A stretch of 64,000 bases of DNA from Pseudoalteromonas ostreae (GTDB lineage: Bacteria > Pseudomonadota > Gammaproteobacteria > Enterobacterales > Alteromonadaceae): positions 124,001-188,000 of the forward strand of contig NZ_JAGPYN010000002.1 in the NCBI RefSeq assembly GCF_018069805.1. The letters run 5' to 3'. The notes below the pieces were generated by a model. It worked only from the letters and a program-made list of their open reading frames with translations, made no database searches and was not told the DNA's origin. This document shows positions 10,274 to 19,040 of this stretch, piece by piece (position 1 is the stretch's first letter; every line of letters begins with the position of its first letter). The position numbers and the translations under genes were made by a program.

Positions 10274-10761
10274 CAGGTTAATAAATACAAACCTTTATGC
10301 GCTAAAAAATCGTACTGGGACTGATGAATAACCGCAATCCCACGCACTCGATAGCGATCAATTTGGCCATTTTGCGTTTGTAAGCTAAATTGCTCACCCA
10401 CATTCACTTTTTGTAAGAAAGCAAAGTGAGTGTCATTATGTCCAGCAATTAACACGCCTGCTTGCTCAGAGCCTAGCTCTGCACTAGCTAAAAAGTGACT
10501 CGGGGCAAACGCTAAGTTACGGCCACTGGCTCCTGCTAATATTGTTAAGGTTTGCTTTTGGCTTGGCCAATTCAGTTGTGCAGTTACATAACTATCAGCA
10601 TAAAACCAGGGTTTAACTTGTTGCTCTGGCGTTGTCAGTGCCACTTGCCAAGCCTGCTCTATAAGGCGTTGTGCCAGCCACGCTTTAGCTTGCATATAAC
10701 TACCATGACCAAGCAACGCCAAGCCAACAATCAACAATATAGCGCCAATCACTGCTTTCAT
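10165..10761 (-). CDS. Class GN (marine proteobacterial) sortase
   Basis: A 198-residue transpeptidase with an N-terminal membrane helix (residues 3-18) and a sortase beta-barrel. The catalytic triad is visible: His108 in AGHND, Cys163 in LLTCYPF, Arg176 in TELRLL. It is expected to cut the LPQT motif of the neighbouring target. Its ATG overlaps the target stop as ATGA, so the two are translationally coupled; the longer frame into the target gene is not used. Family knowledge: the TIGRFAMs marine sortase family occurs with one target protein and its own PdsS/PdsR/PdsO genes, as here. The acceptor nucleophile in Gram-negative cells is unknown. Confidence 0.93.
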   Translation of the reverse strand: MKAVIGAILLIVGLALLGHGSYMQAKAWLAQRLIEQAWQVALTTPEQQVKPWFYADSYVTAQLNWPSQKQTLTILAGASGRNLAFAPSHFLASAELGSEQAGVLIAGHNDTHFAFLQKVNVGEQFSLQTQNGQIDRYRVRGIAVIHQSQYDFLAHKGLYLLTCYPFDSLASGTELRLLVSADKLPSTTSALSMSTTNS

Positions 10762-12779
10762 TTTTTCAGTCTCAATACTGCAAAACCAGCCAACAGCACG
10801 CAACCGAGTAAAATATGTAGCCTGCTTTGCCCATCAGTTTGTGGCAAACTCATTGCTAGAGCCTGAGGTCGTTGATTAACCACTTGCACATTCTGCTCAG
10901 CAACAGTGCTCGATGGTGTCTGTTCAATCGCTACAAAGGCGGTAAACGGACTAAGTAATTGATGTTCAAGCGCTAGACTCTCAACCTGTGCTTTAACCTG
11001 CTCTTGCTCGTTATAAAGTAATAATGATTTAATTTTTTGCCGTGCCCACAACCTTGCAATTCCATGAGCCGGTCGCCCTTGTTGTGTATTTAACTTTAGC
11101 GACAACGGTCCTTGCGCCGTTTGCCCCGCTAAAGTAACGCCGGCATTATTCTCAAGCTTTATAGCAACCATCACCGGCTCTGAAAAATACAGGTCGGGTA
11201 ACGGCGATGGCCAATATTCAAGAGCTTGATTTGCCAAATCACTGCTAAGCGCAAGTTGAGTAATTGCAGGATGAGCTAACTTATCAAATAGTTGCTGCAT
11301 TTTTGGTTGCACGTCACTACTACTGCCAATATATGTAAACGTTCCGCGCCCAACATCTGCAGCTCGACGCATAAAGTAACTATTAGGCGCACTACCGATA
11401 CCAATCGTAAACAAACGACTATCACCTAGTTGCGCACTAATATGTTTAAACAATGCATCTTCATTACTGACACTGCCATCAGTTAAAAATACCACTTGAC
11501 GCACATACCCTAGATGATCACGAGCATCTAGTACACCATCTAATGCCCCTTTAATATCGGTGCCGCCATCAGCTTGTAAATTATATACAAAGCGCTCAGC
11601 ACGGCGTAAATTAAAATCATTAGCTGGCACAGGTTTATCGCTCATGGGCATAATTTGATCGTCAAAGCCGACAATATTAAAGCTGTCGTTACTATCAAGT
11701 AACGATAACGCATAATGAAGTGCACTTTTGGCTTGCTCCATTGATTGTCCGTGCATAGAGCCGGAAGTGTCGACTACAAAAATAATTTCTCTTGCTAGAC
11801 GCTGAGTCTGCGTAAAATGATCATCCGGTGGCAGCAACATTAATAATCCATAACGCTCACCATGACTGAGCTGCTCAGTAAAAAATGCGGCTTGCGTTTG
11901 CTCTTTTTGCAGCGGTTTAAACTCCAGTAAAAAATCACGATTCACGGCATGTTGTTCATTTAAAGTAACTTGATACTGACCAAATGCCAGGTTTTCGGTA
12001 TTAATACGATGATATTTAGACTGAATATCCACCAGCTCTAGGCCAACATCAATATTAACCGTTAGCTTAAACTCGCCTTGAACCGAGCCTGTATTTTTAG
12101 TGGCCATGTAAATCGGTGCTATCCAACCCGTGGTAGCAATACTCGCTGATGATAACTCATTACTCTGTGAGTCAATCATACCCTCTGCTGTTGCATTTAA
12201 TACTCCATTAATCGGATGATAACGCGGCGTTATCGTGGTTGGAAATCGCAGTGCAAATGTACCACTGCGATAATCAATCACTTCCTGGTATTTCAGCTCT
12301 ATTTGCACTTCTTCGCCAGGCCCGATATTTGCCACATTAGTGACAAACATGTTCGAGCGCTGCTGACGCACCAAAGCGGCTTGTTTACCCGCTTGTTGTG
12401 CCTGTTGAAAACGCAGCTCGGCTTGTGCTTTTTTATCAATTTCACCTTTGATCACCCGCTCACCAATGTGCATAGTCATGGCATGAACCGCACTTTCATC
12501 GGGCAGCGGAAAGACATAGCGTGCATTAACAGCAAACGGGTTTTCATTGCGATAATGTTGAGTTACCACGACATGGTTTATCAATCCGGTGACTGTCATG
12601 GTGGCATCACTTTTTAAGATAACGCCAGGCGCTGCCTTTGCACCATTGCTGTCGAACATAGTTAGTTCTGGCGATGTGCTGGCGTTACTCGCACAGCTAA
12701 CAAACGCGATGAAGGTAAAAAGGCTTCCCCGTAACCATAAATGGCTACGGGTCAGCACTTTGCTTGGTTTACTCAACAT
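10758..12779 (-). CDS. Marine proteobacterial sortase target protein (VIT + VWA domains)
   Basis: A 673-residue secreted protein. Order: signal peptide (to about residue 34), a VIT domain as in inter-alpha-trypsin inhibitor heavy chains (about 40-175), a von Willebrand A domain with an intact MIDAS (FVVDTSGSMHG) near 330-500, a beta-rich tail, and a sorting signal made of LPQTDG, a hydrophobic stretch and terminal RLKK. The ATG at 12779 follows AAGGGG at proper spacing; the longer frame begins with TTG. VWA-MIDAS and VIT domains suggest metal-dependent adhesion or complex assembly at the envelope, which is inference. It is probably the dedicated substrate of the adjacent sortase. Confidence 0.93.
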   Translation of the reverse strand: MLSKPSKVLTRSHLWLRGSLFTFIAFVSCASNASTSPELTMFDSNGAKAAPGVILKSDATMTVTGLINHVVVTQHYRNENPFAVNARYVFPLPDESAVHAMTMHIGERVIKGEIDKKAQAELRFQQAQQAGKQAALVRQQRSNMFVTNVANIGPGEEVQIELKYQEVIDYRSGTFALRFPTTITPRYHPINGVLNATAEGMIDSQSNELSSASIATTGWIAPIYMATKNTGSVQGEFKLTVNIDVGLELVDIQSKYHRINTENLAFGQYQVTLNEQHAVNRDFLLEFKPLQKEQTQAAFFTEQLSHGERYGLLMLLPPDDHFTQTQRLAREIIFVVDTSGSMHGQSMEQAKSALHYALSLLDSNDSFNIVGFDDQIMPMSDKPVPANDFNLRRAERFVYNLQADGGTDIKGALDGVLDARDHLGYVRQVVFLTDGSVSNEDALFKHISAQLGDSRLFTIGIGSAPNSYFMRRAADVGRGTFTYIGSSSDVQPKMQQLFDKLAHPAITQLALSSDLANQALEYWPSPLPDLYFSEPVMVAIKLENNAGVTLAGQTAQGPLSLKLNTQQGRPAHGIARLWARQKIKSLLLYNEQEQVKAQVESLALEHQLLSPFTAFVAIEQTPSSTVAEQNVQVVNQRPQALAMSLPQTDGQSRLHILLGCVLLAGFAVLRLKK

Positions 12780-12817
12780 AAAAATCACCCCTTGGCGGCT
12801 ACTTGGCAAAATGGCGA

Positions 12818-13555
12818 TTAGTTACTCGCGGTTTGGTTATACGGCTGCGTGCTTGGACGAGTTGTTAACGTTACACGGCGATCAAACATGTTTTCTTCAT
12901 AATTATCGCTATCTGCCACAGTTTGTTGCTCACCAAATGCGGTAGTCGTTAAGCGGGTATGGCTAATACCTTGCTTTATTAAGTAGCTTTGTACATTTGC
13001 GACTCGCTGCTTTGAAAGCACTAGGTTAGCGAGCTCATCACCACGTTGATCGGCAAAGCCATTTAAATCCAGCTGCAAGTCTGGCTGGCTTTGTAGTAAA
13101 TTCACTAGTTGATCAAGTTGGCTGGCAAAGTGCGGGGCAATCTCACTTGAACCGGTTTTAAATTGAATGGTCATTGCCATTAGGTTGTGCATTTTTGCTA
13201 ATGCAAGGCGTTCGTTATTACTCTCAAGCTTATCGAGCTGCTCACTCATTTGCGCATTTTGAGCTAGTACATGCTGGTAATCATCGGTTTTATCTTGCAG
13301 CACAACTAAAGCTCGTTGTTGCTCAGCAATTTTATCTTCTGCCACTTCTTGCTCGCCAATCAAGCCTCCGGCAAATGCACCAACAAAGGCACCAATAGGG
13401 CCGCCAACAATACCGCCAACAATTGCCCCCGTACTTAAACCTATCACCGTTTCTTTATGAGTTTCTTTTGCTTTAACTGCAACTGTGTCAGCGTGGGCTA
13501 AGTTAGGTGCTGCAAAAATAGTAGCGATGGTGCAAGCGATAATTATTTTTTTCAT
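12818..13555 (-). CDS. pdsO: Sortase-associated OmpA-like protein PdsO
   Basis: A 245-residue exported protein: signal peptide to AHA (residue 22), a glycine-zipper segment (GAIVGGIVGGPIGAFVG, about 43-70), a coiled coil (75-125), and an OmpA/MotB-like peptidoglycan-binding domain (IQFKTGSSEI, NGFADQRGDELANLVLSKQRV, FGEQQ) to about 233. The domain could hold the system to the cell wall while the glycine zipper inserts in membrane; that role is inferred. It is the first gene of the pdsO-target-sortase run and lies 38 bases before the target gene. Confidence 0.9.
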   Translation of the reverse strand: MKKIIIACTIATIFAAPNLAHADTVAVKAKETHKETVIGLSTGAIVGGIVGGPIGAFVGAFAGGLIGEQEVAEDKIAEQQRALVVLQDKTDDYQHVLAQNAQMSEQLDKLESNNERLALAKMHNLMAMTIQFKTGSSEIAPHFASQLDQLVNLLQSQPDLQLDLNGFADQRGDELANLVLSKQRVANVQSYLIKQGISHTRLTTTAFGEQQTVADSDNYEENMFDRRVTLTTRPSTQPYNQTASN

Positions 13556-13779
13556 GGTGTAATCCTTTTTTGCTTAATTACTTAATAGTTGGCAACTCAT
13601 GGGTTGGTAGCTGCCCGATTTGGTATAACGCCATTAAAGCAAGCTCAAGTGGCAACAAAGGGGAGCAAAAAAGGCAAACTGCTGAGCAATTGTGGCAAAA
13701 AAAAGGCAATTGCTTTTTCGCCAGTGCGAAAGCAAAAAAATTAGGTATAGTGCAACTAGAATATAAGAAGGTGCTGTAA
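13556..13779. promoter_or_regulatory. Divergent control region between pdsO and pdsR
   Basis: This 224-bp spacer separates the effector genes from the regulator pair. It contains two near-identical direct repeats of GCAA(A)nGGCAA form at 13665-13677 and 13695-13709, about 30 bases apart, which suits binding of an OmpR-type regulator on one DNA face. A hairpin TTTCGC-cagt-GCGAAA with GC extensions sits at 13712-13733 and a TATAGT -10-like box at 13746. A 69-codon frame across the region has no coding features. Confidence 0.5.
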
Positions 13780-14469
13780 ATGAAGAAGATTGCAATTATT
13801 GAAGACGAACCCGCGATCCGCGAAAATTACATGGAAATGCTCAGCGCGCAGGGTTATCTGGTCAGTGGCTATAGCAACCGTCAAAGTGCAGAGCATGCTT
13901 TTAATGACGTATTGCCAGACTTAGCGATTGTCGATATTGGTTTAGGTCATGAAATTGATGGCGGTTTCTTACTATGCCAAACTCTGCGTTCGCTTTCTAA
14001 AACCTTGCCGATTATTTTTTTAACCGCCCGCGACAGCGAAATAGATACTGTGTGTGGCCTACGCATGGGCGCTGATGACTATCTCACTAAAGATATCAGC
14101 ATGGCGCATTTGGCGGCTCGTATCGGTGCACTGTTTCGACGTATGGAAGCACTCGAGCAACCCGCTGATCAAAATGCCTTACTCAATCGCGGCCCGCTCA
14201 TGCTTGATACTAAACGCATGCAAGTATTTTGGCAGCAGCAAATTGTCGATTTAACCGTAACTGAATTTTGGATGCTGCATTCACTCGCACAGCGCCCTGG
14301 GCATGTAAAAAGCCGTAACGAACTAATGAGTGATGCAAAGATTTACGTTGATGACAGCACTATCACTTCTCATGTTAAACGTATCCGTAAAAAATTTATT
14401 GCCTTAGATGCGCAGTTTGATTGTATCGACACCGTGTACGGCATGGGTTACCGTTGGGAGCAACTGTAA
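13780..14469 (+). CDS. pdsR: Dedicated sortase system response regulator PdsR
   Basis: A 229-residue OmpR/PhoB-type regulator. The receiver has the acidic pair EDE near residues 8-10, the phosphoacceptor Asp52 (IVDIG), the LTARD threonine segment and the Lys in YLTKD. The winged-helix DNA-binding domain covers about 130-229 (LTVTEFWMLHSLAQRPG, TITSHVKRIRKKF, DTVYGMGYRW). Its stop shares one base with the pdsS start (TAATG), so the pair is co-translated. The likely targets are the divergent pdsO-target-sortase genes and itself; this follows from gene position and the family definition. Confidence 0.92.
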   Translation: MKKIAIIEDEPAIRENYMEMLSAQGYLVSGYSNRQSAEHAFNDVLPDLAIVDIGLGHEIDGGFLLCQTLRSLSKTLPIIFLTARDSEIDTVCGLRMGADDYLTKDISMAHLAARIGALFRRMEALEQPADQNALLNRGPLMLDTKRMQVFWQQQIVDLTVTEFWMLHSLAQRPGHVKSRNELMSDAKIYVDDSTITSHVKRIRKKFIALDAQFDCIDTVYGMGYRWEQL

Positions 14470-16601
14470 TGCTGCGTTTTGGTTTGCGCAGTAAATTTAT
14501 ATTGCTGTCGTGTTTTTTATTTTTACTGCCTTGGCTTGGCTATGAATACGTGTGGGAAATGGAAAAATTTCTGCGCCAAGGTCAAGAAAAAACCTTAGTC
14601 GGCACTACACGAGCACTCGCCACGGCCCTGCATGAGCGCCCAGCATTATTTGACTCGCAAACCAATTTTTTAGATCAAGTCGTCAAAGGCCGTGATCTTT
14701 ATGCGTATAACTTAAGTAACCCTATTCAGCTTGACGGTAAACTGTCTGACTGGAAGCCTTATCAAAGCTTAATGTGGCACTATGATGAGCGATATTTACA
14801 AGGTAATAAAACGGATCATCAAAGTTCGGATCTCTCGTTTGATCATATGGTTGGCAAGTACGAGACGTTTTTATATGCGGTATTTAAAGTAACTGACGAC
14901 TCGCTGGTCTATCGCGCTAAAAATAGCTTAAGTTTCACACGCAATGATCATTTACAGATCATGTTAAAAAACCCACAGGGGGAATTTAAACACTACATCG
15001 TTGCCGCTCGCCAAGATGGCTGGGTTAATGCATTTGATGCTCTAAGCAAAGAGCCAATCACAAAAATTCAAGGTTACTTTATCAGCACGCCAACTGGCTA
15101 CAATCTTGAACTACGCTTTCCATTAAATATGCTGGGCAATAAGCTAGGCTTTGCAATAGAAGACTGGGATGTTGATAAGGTTGAGCCGCAATTAATGTCC
15201 ACATCAAATATACTCAACCCAAATGACATAGGCTCAGTGCTGGTGCCCTCCCCTGAAATTAATCGTATTTTAAAGGGCATGGGCCACAGTGGCAGTCGAA
15301 TTTGGGTGGTTGATAACCACCATCGAGTACTCGCGCAATCGGGTTCAATTCACCATGCCGACGGTGTATGGGCTGATGGCATTGCAGATAAACCGCCAAC
15401 AACTTGGTGGCAGCGCTTTGAACAAAACTATTTACACCCGCTTTATTACAAGGTACTTACTCGACCCGAAAACGAGTTTTTAGATACCTTGCACGATGTG
15501 GCTGCAATGCAGGGCACTCATATTGGCAAAGCCCTGAGCGGCACACCAGCCTCATCATGGCGACTCACGCCAGATAACAAAGCAGTGATCTTATCAGCAG
15601 CTTATCCTATTTGGATCCAAGACCACGTAATTGGTGCGGTGATCGCAGAAGAGACTACCAATGGTGTTCGCACATTACGCAACAAATCGTTAGAGAAACT
15701 ATTTAATGTGATTTTAGCAGTGATGCTAATAGGCACAGTCACATTATTCTTTTTTGCATCAAGGATCTCCTGTCGTATTCGCCGCTTAAGAGATACCGCA
15801 GAGCAAGCCATTGATGCTCAAGGGCGAGTAACTGGCACTATTAATTACAGCGATTCAAACGATGAAATTGGTGATTTATCTCGCAGCTTTGCAAATATTG
15901 TTAGTCGCTTAGGTGGTTATACTAACTATTTAGAGACCATGTCGTCGCGGTTATCTCACGAACTCAGAACACCCGTTGCAGTAGTGCGAAGCTCACTTGA
16001 AAACTTACAAATGCAGCCACAAACTGAACTGAGCCAAAAATACCTTGATCGTGCCAGTGAAGGAGTCGAGCGTTTAGGTAAAATAATCACCACCATGAGC
16101 GAAGCAACACGCCTTGAACAAAGCATCCAAAGCGCTGAAGCGGAACCATTTGATTTACGAAACGTGATCAATGGTTGCATGCAAGGCTACCAGCTAACCT
16201 ATGTACAACAACAATTTAAACTTGATATTTGCTCGCAACCATTACCACTGTGCGGCGCACCTGAGTTTATTGCTCAGTTGCTAGATAAACTGATCAATAA
16301 TGCCTTAGAGTTTAATATTAAAGGTAGCGCAATAAGTGTCAGCCTTGATCAACATGATAATGTAGCCCTGTTATCTATCAGTAATTTAGGCCCTCTTTTA
16401 CCCGAAGGATTAACAGATCATATTTTTGATTCAATGGTGTCGGTTCGTAGCCAACAGCTTCAACTACAACCTCATTTAGGTTTAGGACTTTATATTGTGC
16501 GTCTAGTGTGTGAATACCATAAAGGCACAGTTAGCGCGGCGAATAATAAAAATACTGATGGTGTGACTTTTACCGTTCGACTGCCTCTAAATAATAATTA
16601 A
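14469..16601 (+). CDS. pdsS: Dedicated sortase system sensor histidine kinase PdsS
   Basis: A 710-residue membrane kinase. Order: membrane helix (about 8-27), a large periplasmic region with a CBM9/DOMON-like segment starting LDGKLSDW (about residues 83-240), more periplasmic sequence, a second membrane helix (about 411-432), HAMP, HisKA with His497 in LSHELRTP, and HATPase_c (DKLINNALEF, LGLGLYIVRLV). The start is the ATG that overlaps the pdsR stop by one base; the longer frame inside pdsR is rejected. The carbohydrate-binding-like sensor suggests detection of a glycan or other envelope ligand, which is inference. Confidence 0.92.
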   Translation: MLRFGLRSKFILLSCFLFLLPWLGYEYVWEMEKFLRQGQEKTLVGTTRALATALHERPALFDSQTNFLDQVVKGRDLYAYNLSNPIQLDGKLSDWKPYQSLMWHYDERYLQGNKTDHQSSDLSFDHMVGKYETFLYAVFKVTDDSLVYRAKNSLSFTRNDHLQIMLKNPQGEFKHYIVAARQDGWVNAFDALSKEPITKIQGYFISTPTGYNLELRFPLNMLGNKLGFAIEDWDVDKVEPQLMSTSNILNPNDIGSVLVPSPEINRILKGMGHSGSRIWVVDNHHRVLAQSGSIHHADGVWADGIADKPPTTWWQRFEQNYLHPLYYKVLTRPENEFLDTLHDVAAMQGTHIGKALSGTPASSWRLTPDNKAVILSAAYPIWIQDHVIGAVIAEETTNGVRTLRNKSLEKLFNVILAVMLIGTVTLFFFASRISCRIRRLRDTAEQAIDAQGRVTGTINYSDSNDEIGDLSRSFANIVSRLGGYTNYLETMSSRLSHELRTPVAVVRSSLENLQMQPQTELSQKYLDRASEGVERLGKIITTMSEATRLEQSIQSAEAEPFDLRNVINGCMQGYQLTYVQQQFKLDICSQPLPLCGAPEFIAQLLDKLINNALEFNIKGSAISVSLDQHDNVALLSISNLGPLLPEGLTDHIFDSMVSVRSQQLQLQPHLGLGLYIVRLVCEYHKGTVSAANNKNTDGVTFTVRLPLNNN

Positions 16602-16703
16602 GGATTACATATATACACATTTTGTATAGTTAATGTTCACTTATAATTCAGTCACACGGACATATGCTTGCTACTTAACCAAGTTGATAAGATAGGCAGC
16701 TAT

Positions 16704-16862
16704 ATGCAAGCGATATTGAAACGTGAAGAAATTGATTTTATTTTTGATTTATACAACTATGACGATAATGATGAGTTGCGCGGTAGCGAGCCAAGCTCTG
16801 ATACTGAAAAACATGATATAACGCAATCAAAAGTAATTTATCAGCCTAATTGTTTGACCTAA
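16704..16862 (+). CDS. Small acidic hypothetical protein
   Basis: A possible 52-residue acidic protein, starting MQAILKREEID, that I do not recognise. An AGG seven bases before the ATG at 16704 supports this start better than the ATG at 16668. It has many Asp/Glu residues, no membrane segment and no cysteine motif. It lies alone between pdsS and another small gene. The call depends only on the open frame and the ribosome binding site, so it may be spurious. Confidence 0.35.
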   Translation: MQAILKREEIDFIFDLYNYDDNDELRGSEPSSDTEKHDITQSKVIYQPNCLT

Positions 16863-16912
16863 AAGCGGTTTGCTCATTACAATAGCGTACCTTGTAAAAG
16901 TACTGCTTAATA

Positions 16913-17146
16913 ATGAAAACTCATTCAGCTAAAAAAGAACTTATTTTATTACCGATCTTACTGGTTGTTATTTTTCTGTGTATTGCTGGGCATTTTTTAT
17001 TACAAGCCAGCTTCCAAAATAGCAACGTTATCGAATACATGCTTGCAGCGTTACCTTTTGCTATGTTTGGCTTAGTTATTGTCGCTTTTAAAATTGCCAG
17101 CAACAGTGAAGACAAAGAGCGTGCAGAACAAAGCGATAACGACTAA
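16913..17146 (+). CDS. Small two-helix membrane protein, hypothetical
   Basis: A 77-residue protein with a basic N-terminus (MKTHSAKKE), two strong hydrophobic helices (about residues 10-31 and 41-62) and a charged C-terminal tail (SNSEDKERAEQSDND). This pattern is typical of a real small inner-membrane protein with both ends in the cytoplasm. The upstream ribosome binding site is weak. I do not recognise the family. It is on the same strand as pdsS but 300 bases away and may be unrelated to it. Confidence 0.55.
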   Translation: MKTHSAKKELILLPILLVVIFLCIAGHFLLQASFQNSNVIEYMLAALPFAMFGLVIVAFKIASNSEDKERAEQSDND

Positions 17147-17179
17147 CGCTTGCACTGCATACTCTCTTTTATTAATTAT

Positions 17180-17680
17180 TTATAAGATATGGCAACCAAA
17201 CCAATCTGGCTTAATCGTTTGAGATTGCTCGCTCGGGGTTAGCTTGATATGTAATTGACTGTCAAGCAAGTCAATTGCAAAGCAATCATCTACATCATGT
17301 AAGTCATCTTTATGAATATGACTTAAACCAGCTAGTAAATCTTCTTTCGCTCTTTGTTTAGCTTCGTCGCTACTGCTTGCTACATATAACGCGAAGTCAT
17401 GCTGCTCAGCTAAGCTATCAGCACGATACGCTCCTAAATTTACAAAATATAACTGCTGCGATTGAGCCACGGGTTCATCTACCACAGTTACTGCAAAGCC
17501 ATCAATGTGATTTACCGCCATGTAACTGTCCATGTGCACGCTACTTTTATCACCGACCCACTGCGCTTTTAATTTTGAGTAAGTTTGTTCAATCGATTCT
17601 CCAACAACAAAACGAACATCATGCATTTCAATATGGCAGCCCTGAATACGCCCACCTAAATACACCATAAATAACTGCAT
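17180..17680 (-). CDS. DUF1543 domain-containing protein
   Basis: A 166-residue soluble protein from the ATG at 17680, which follows AGGAG at five-base spacing; the frame start six codons earlier lacks this. The repeated pattern LFMVYLGGRIQGCHIEMHDVRFVVGESIEQTY matches the DUF1543 family, whose function is not known. It begins eight bases after the qseF stop, so it should be the last gene of the qseE-qseG-qseF unit. There is no signal peptide and no metal motif beyond scattered histidines. Confidence 0.8.
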   Translation of the reverse strand: MQLFMVYLGGRIQGCHIEMHDVRFVVGESIEQTYSKLKAQWVGDKSSVHMDSYMAVNHIDGFAVTVVDEPVAQSQQLYFVNLGAYRADSLAEQHDFALYVASSSDEAKQRAKEDLLAGLSHIHKDDLHDVDDCFAIDLLDSQLHIKLTPSEQSQTIKPDWFGCHIL

Positions 17681-17688
17681 TTTCTCTC

Positions 17689-19038
17689 CTAACACATAGT
17701 ATCAACGTTAATGTTGTGTTTTTTGATCAACTTATAAAAATCTGAACGGTTACGTTTAGCTAGTTTTGCCCCTTCAGCCACGTTACCGCCAGCCATCTTT
17801 AAAGTATTAATCACATAATCACGCTCAAATTCTTTTTTAGCATCGTTAAGTGAAAGCGGCTCAACATTGTTGGTATTACTATTAAGTGCACTTTCAACCA
17901 GCTGTGCTGATATTACTTCACCTGGGGTAAGTGCGACAACCTGTTCTACTACATTTTGTAACTGGCGAATATTACCCGGCCAATCGTGACGTACTAATGC
18001 ATGCATCGCATCATTGGCGAAACGCTTTTCTTTTTGTTCCATACGTTTAGCAATGGTAGCGCTAAAATACTGCGCTAATAAACTCACGTCTTCTCTGCGC
18101 TCACACAATGCTGGTAATTTAAGATTCACAACATTTAAGCGATAGTATAAATCTTCGCGAAATTGCTGATTAGCAATCGCATCAGGCAAGTTTTTATGAG
18201 TTGCTGATACAATCCGCACATCAATTGGAATTTCTTCTTCAAAGCCCACTGGGCGGATCGTTTTTTCTTGTAATACGCGCAGTAACTTAACTTGTAAATT
18301 AAGTGGCATATCACCGATTTCATCTAAAAATAAAGTACCGCCTTGCGCTTGCTGAAATAACCCTTGGTGGTCTTTAATCGCGCCTGTAAAAGCCCCTTTT
18401 TTGTGACCGAATAATTCTGATTCTAGTAATTCACTCGGTACCGCACCACAGTTTATTGCGACAAACGGACCTTCACTAACATGGCTATGTTGATGAATAG
18501 CATTAGCTAGTAACTCTTTACCTGTACCACTGGCCCCCGAGATCAGCACATTGACCTGAGTTGGACCTAGTAATTTAACTTGCTCAAGTAAATGCAGCAT
18601 AGCACCACTGCGGGTCACGATATTGCTGTTTGATGCGCTTTCATCGGCACTGAGGCCATGAATTTCAATCGCTTTTGCTAAACTATCAAATAACTCATCT
18701 TTATCTACCGGTTTAGTAATAAAGGCAAAAATACCTTGCTTCGTCGCTTCAACAGCATCAGGAATAGACCCATGAGCAGTCATCATCATTACAGGCAGTG
18801 CTGGGTAACGATTTTGTAGCTGACGGTGTAATGCCATACCATCCATTTCATCCATGCGTAAGTCTGTAATCACAGCATCAAACACATTATTTTTTAATAA
18901 CTGTAGCGCAGCAATACCGCTTTGGCAGGTAGTCACTTGATAGCCTTTAGATTCTATGCGAATAGCCAATAGTTTTAATAAACTTGTATCATCATCGACC
19001 AGTAAAATTCGCGCGCCTTGGTTTTGCTCTGTTGACAT
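17689..19038 (-). CDS. qseF: Sigma-54-dependent response regulator QseF (GlrR)
   Basis: A 449-residue NtrC-type activator: receiver domain with Asp59 (VITDLRMDEMDG), AAA+ domain with Walker A (GASGTGKELLA), the sigma-54-contacting GAFTGA loop, Walker B (GGTLFLDEIGD) and the arginine region FREDLYYRLNV, then a C-terminal helix-turn-helix (AGGNVAEGAKLAKRNRSDFYKLIKKH). The combination with QseE and lipoprotein QseG is diagnostic. In enterobacteria this regulator drives glmY-type small RNAs and envelope genes from sigma-54 promoters. A sigma-54-like site lies in front of the divergent EF-hand gene. Confidence 0.93.
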   Translation of the reverse strand: MSTEQNQGARILLVDDDTSLLKLLAIRIESKGYQVTTCQSGIAALQLLKNNVFDAVITDLRMDEMDGMALHRQLQNRYPALPVMMMTAHGSIPDAVEATKQGIFAFITKPVDKDELFDSLAKAIEIHGLSADESASNSNIVTRSGAMLHLLEQVKLLGPTQVNVLISGASGTGKELLANAIHQHSHVSEGPFVAINCGAVPSELLESELFGHKKGAFTGAIKDHQGLFQQAQGGTLFLDEIGDMPLNLQVKLLRVLQEKTIRPVGFEEEIPIDVRIVSATHKNLPDAIANQQFREDLYYRLNVVNLKLPALCERREDVSLLAQYFSATIAKRMEQKEKRFANDAMHALVRHDWPGNIRQLQNVVEQVVALTPGEVISAQLVESALNSNTNNVEPLSLNDAKKEFERDYVINTLKMAGGNVAEGAKLAKRNRSDFYKLIKKHNINVDTMC

Positions 19039-19040
19039 TA

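Noticed and set aside
10552..10866. 104-codon plus-strand frame across sortase and target ends
   Set aside because: It is antisense to two genes with recognisable active sites and has no ribosome binding site.
13570..13779. 69-codon frame running to the pdsR start
   Set aside because: It covers the divergent control region, has Lys- and Ala-rich low-complexity sequence, and has no ribosome binding site.
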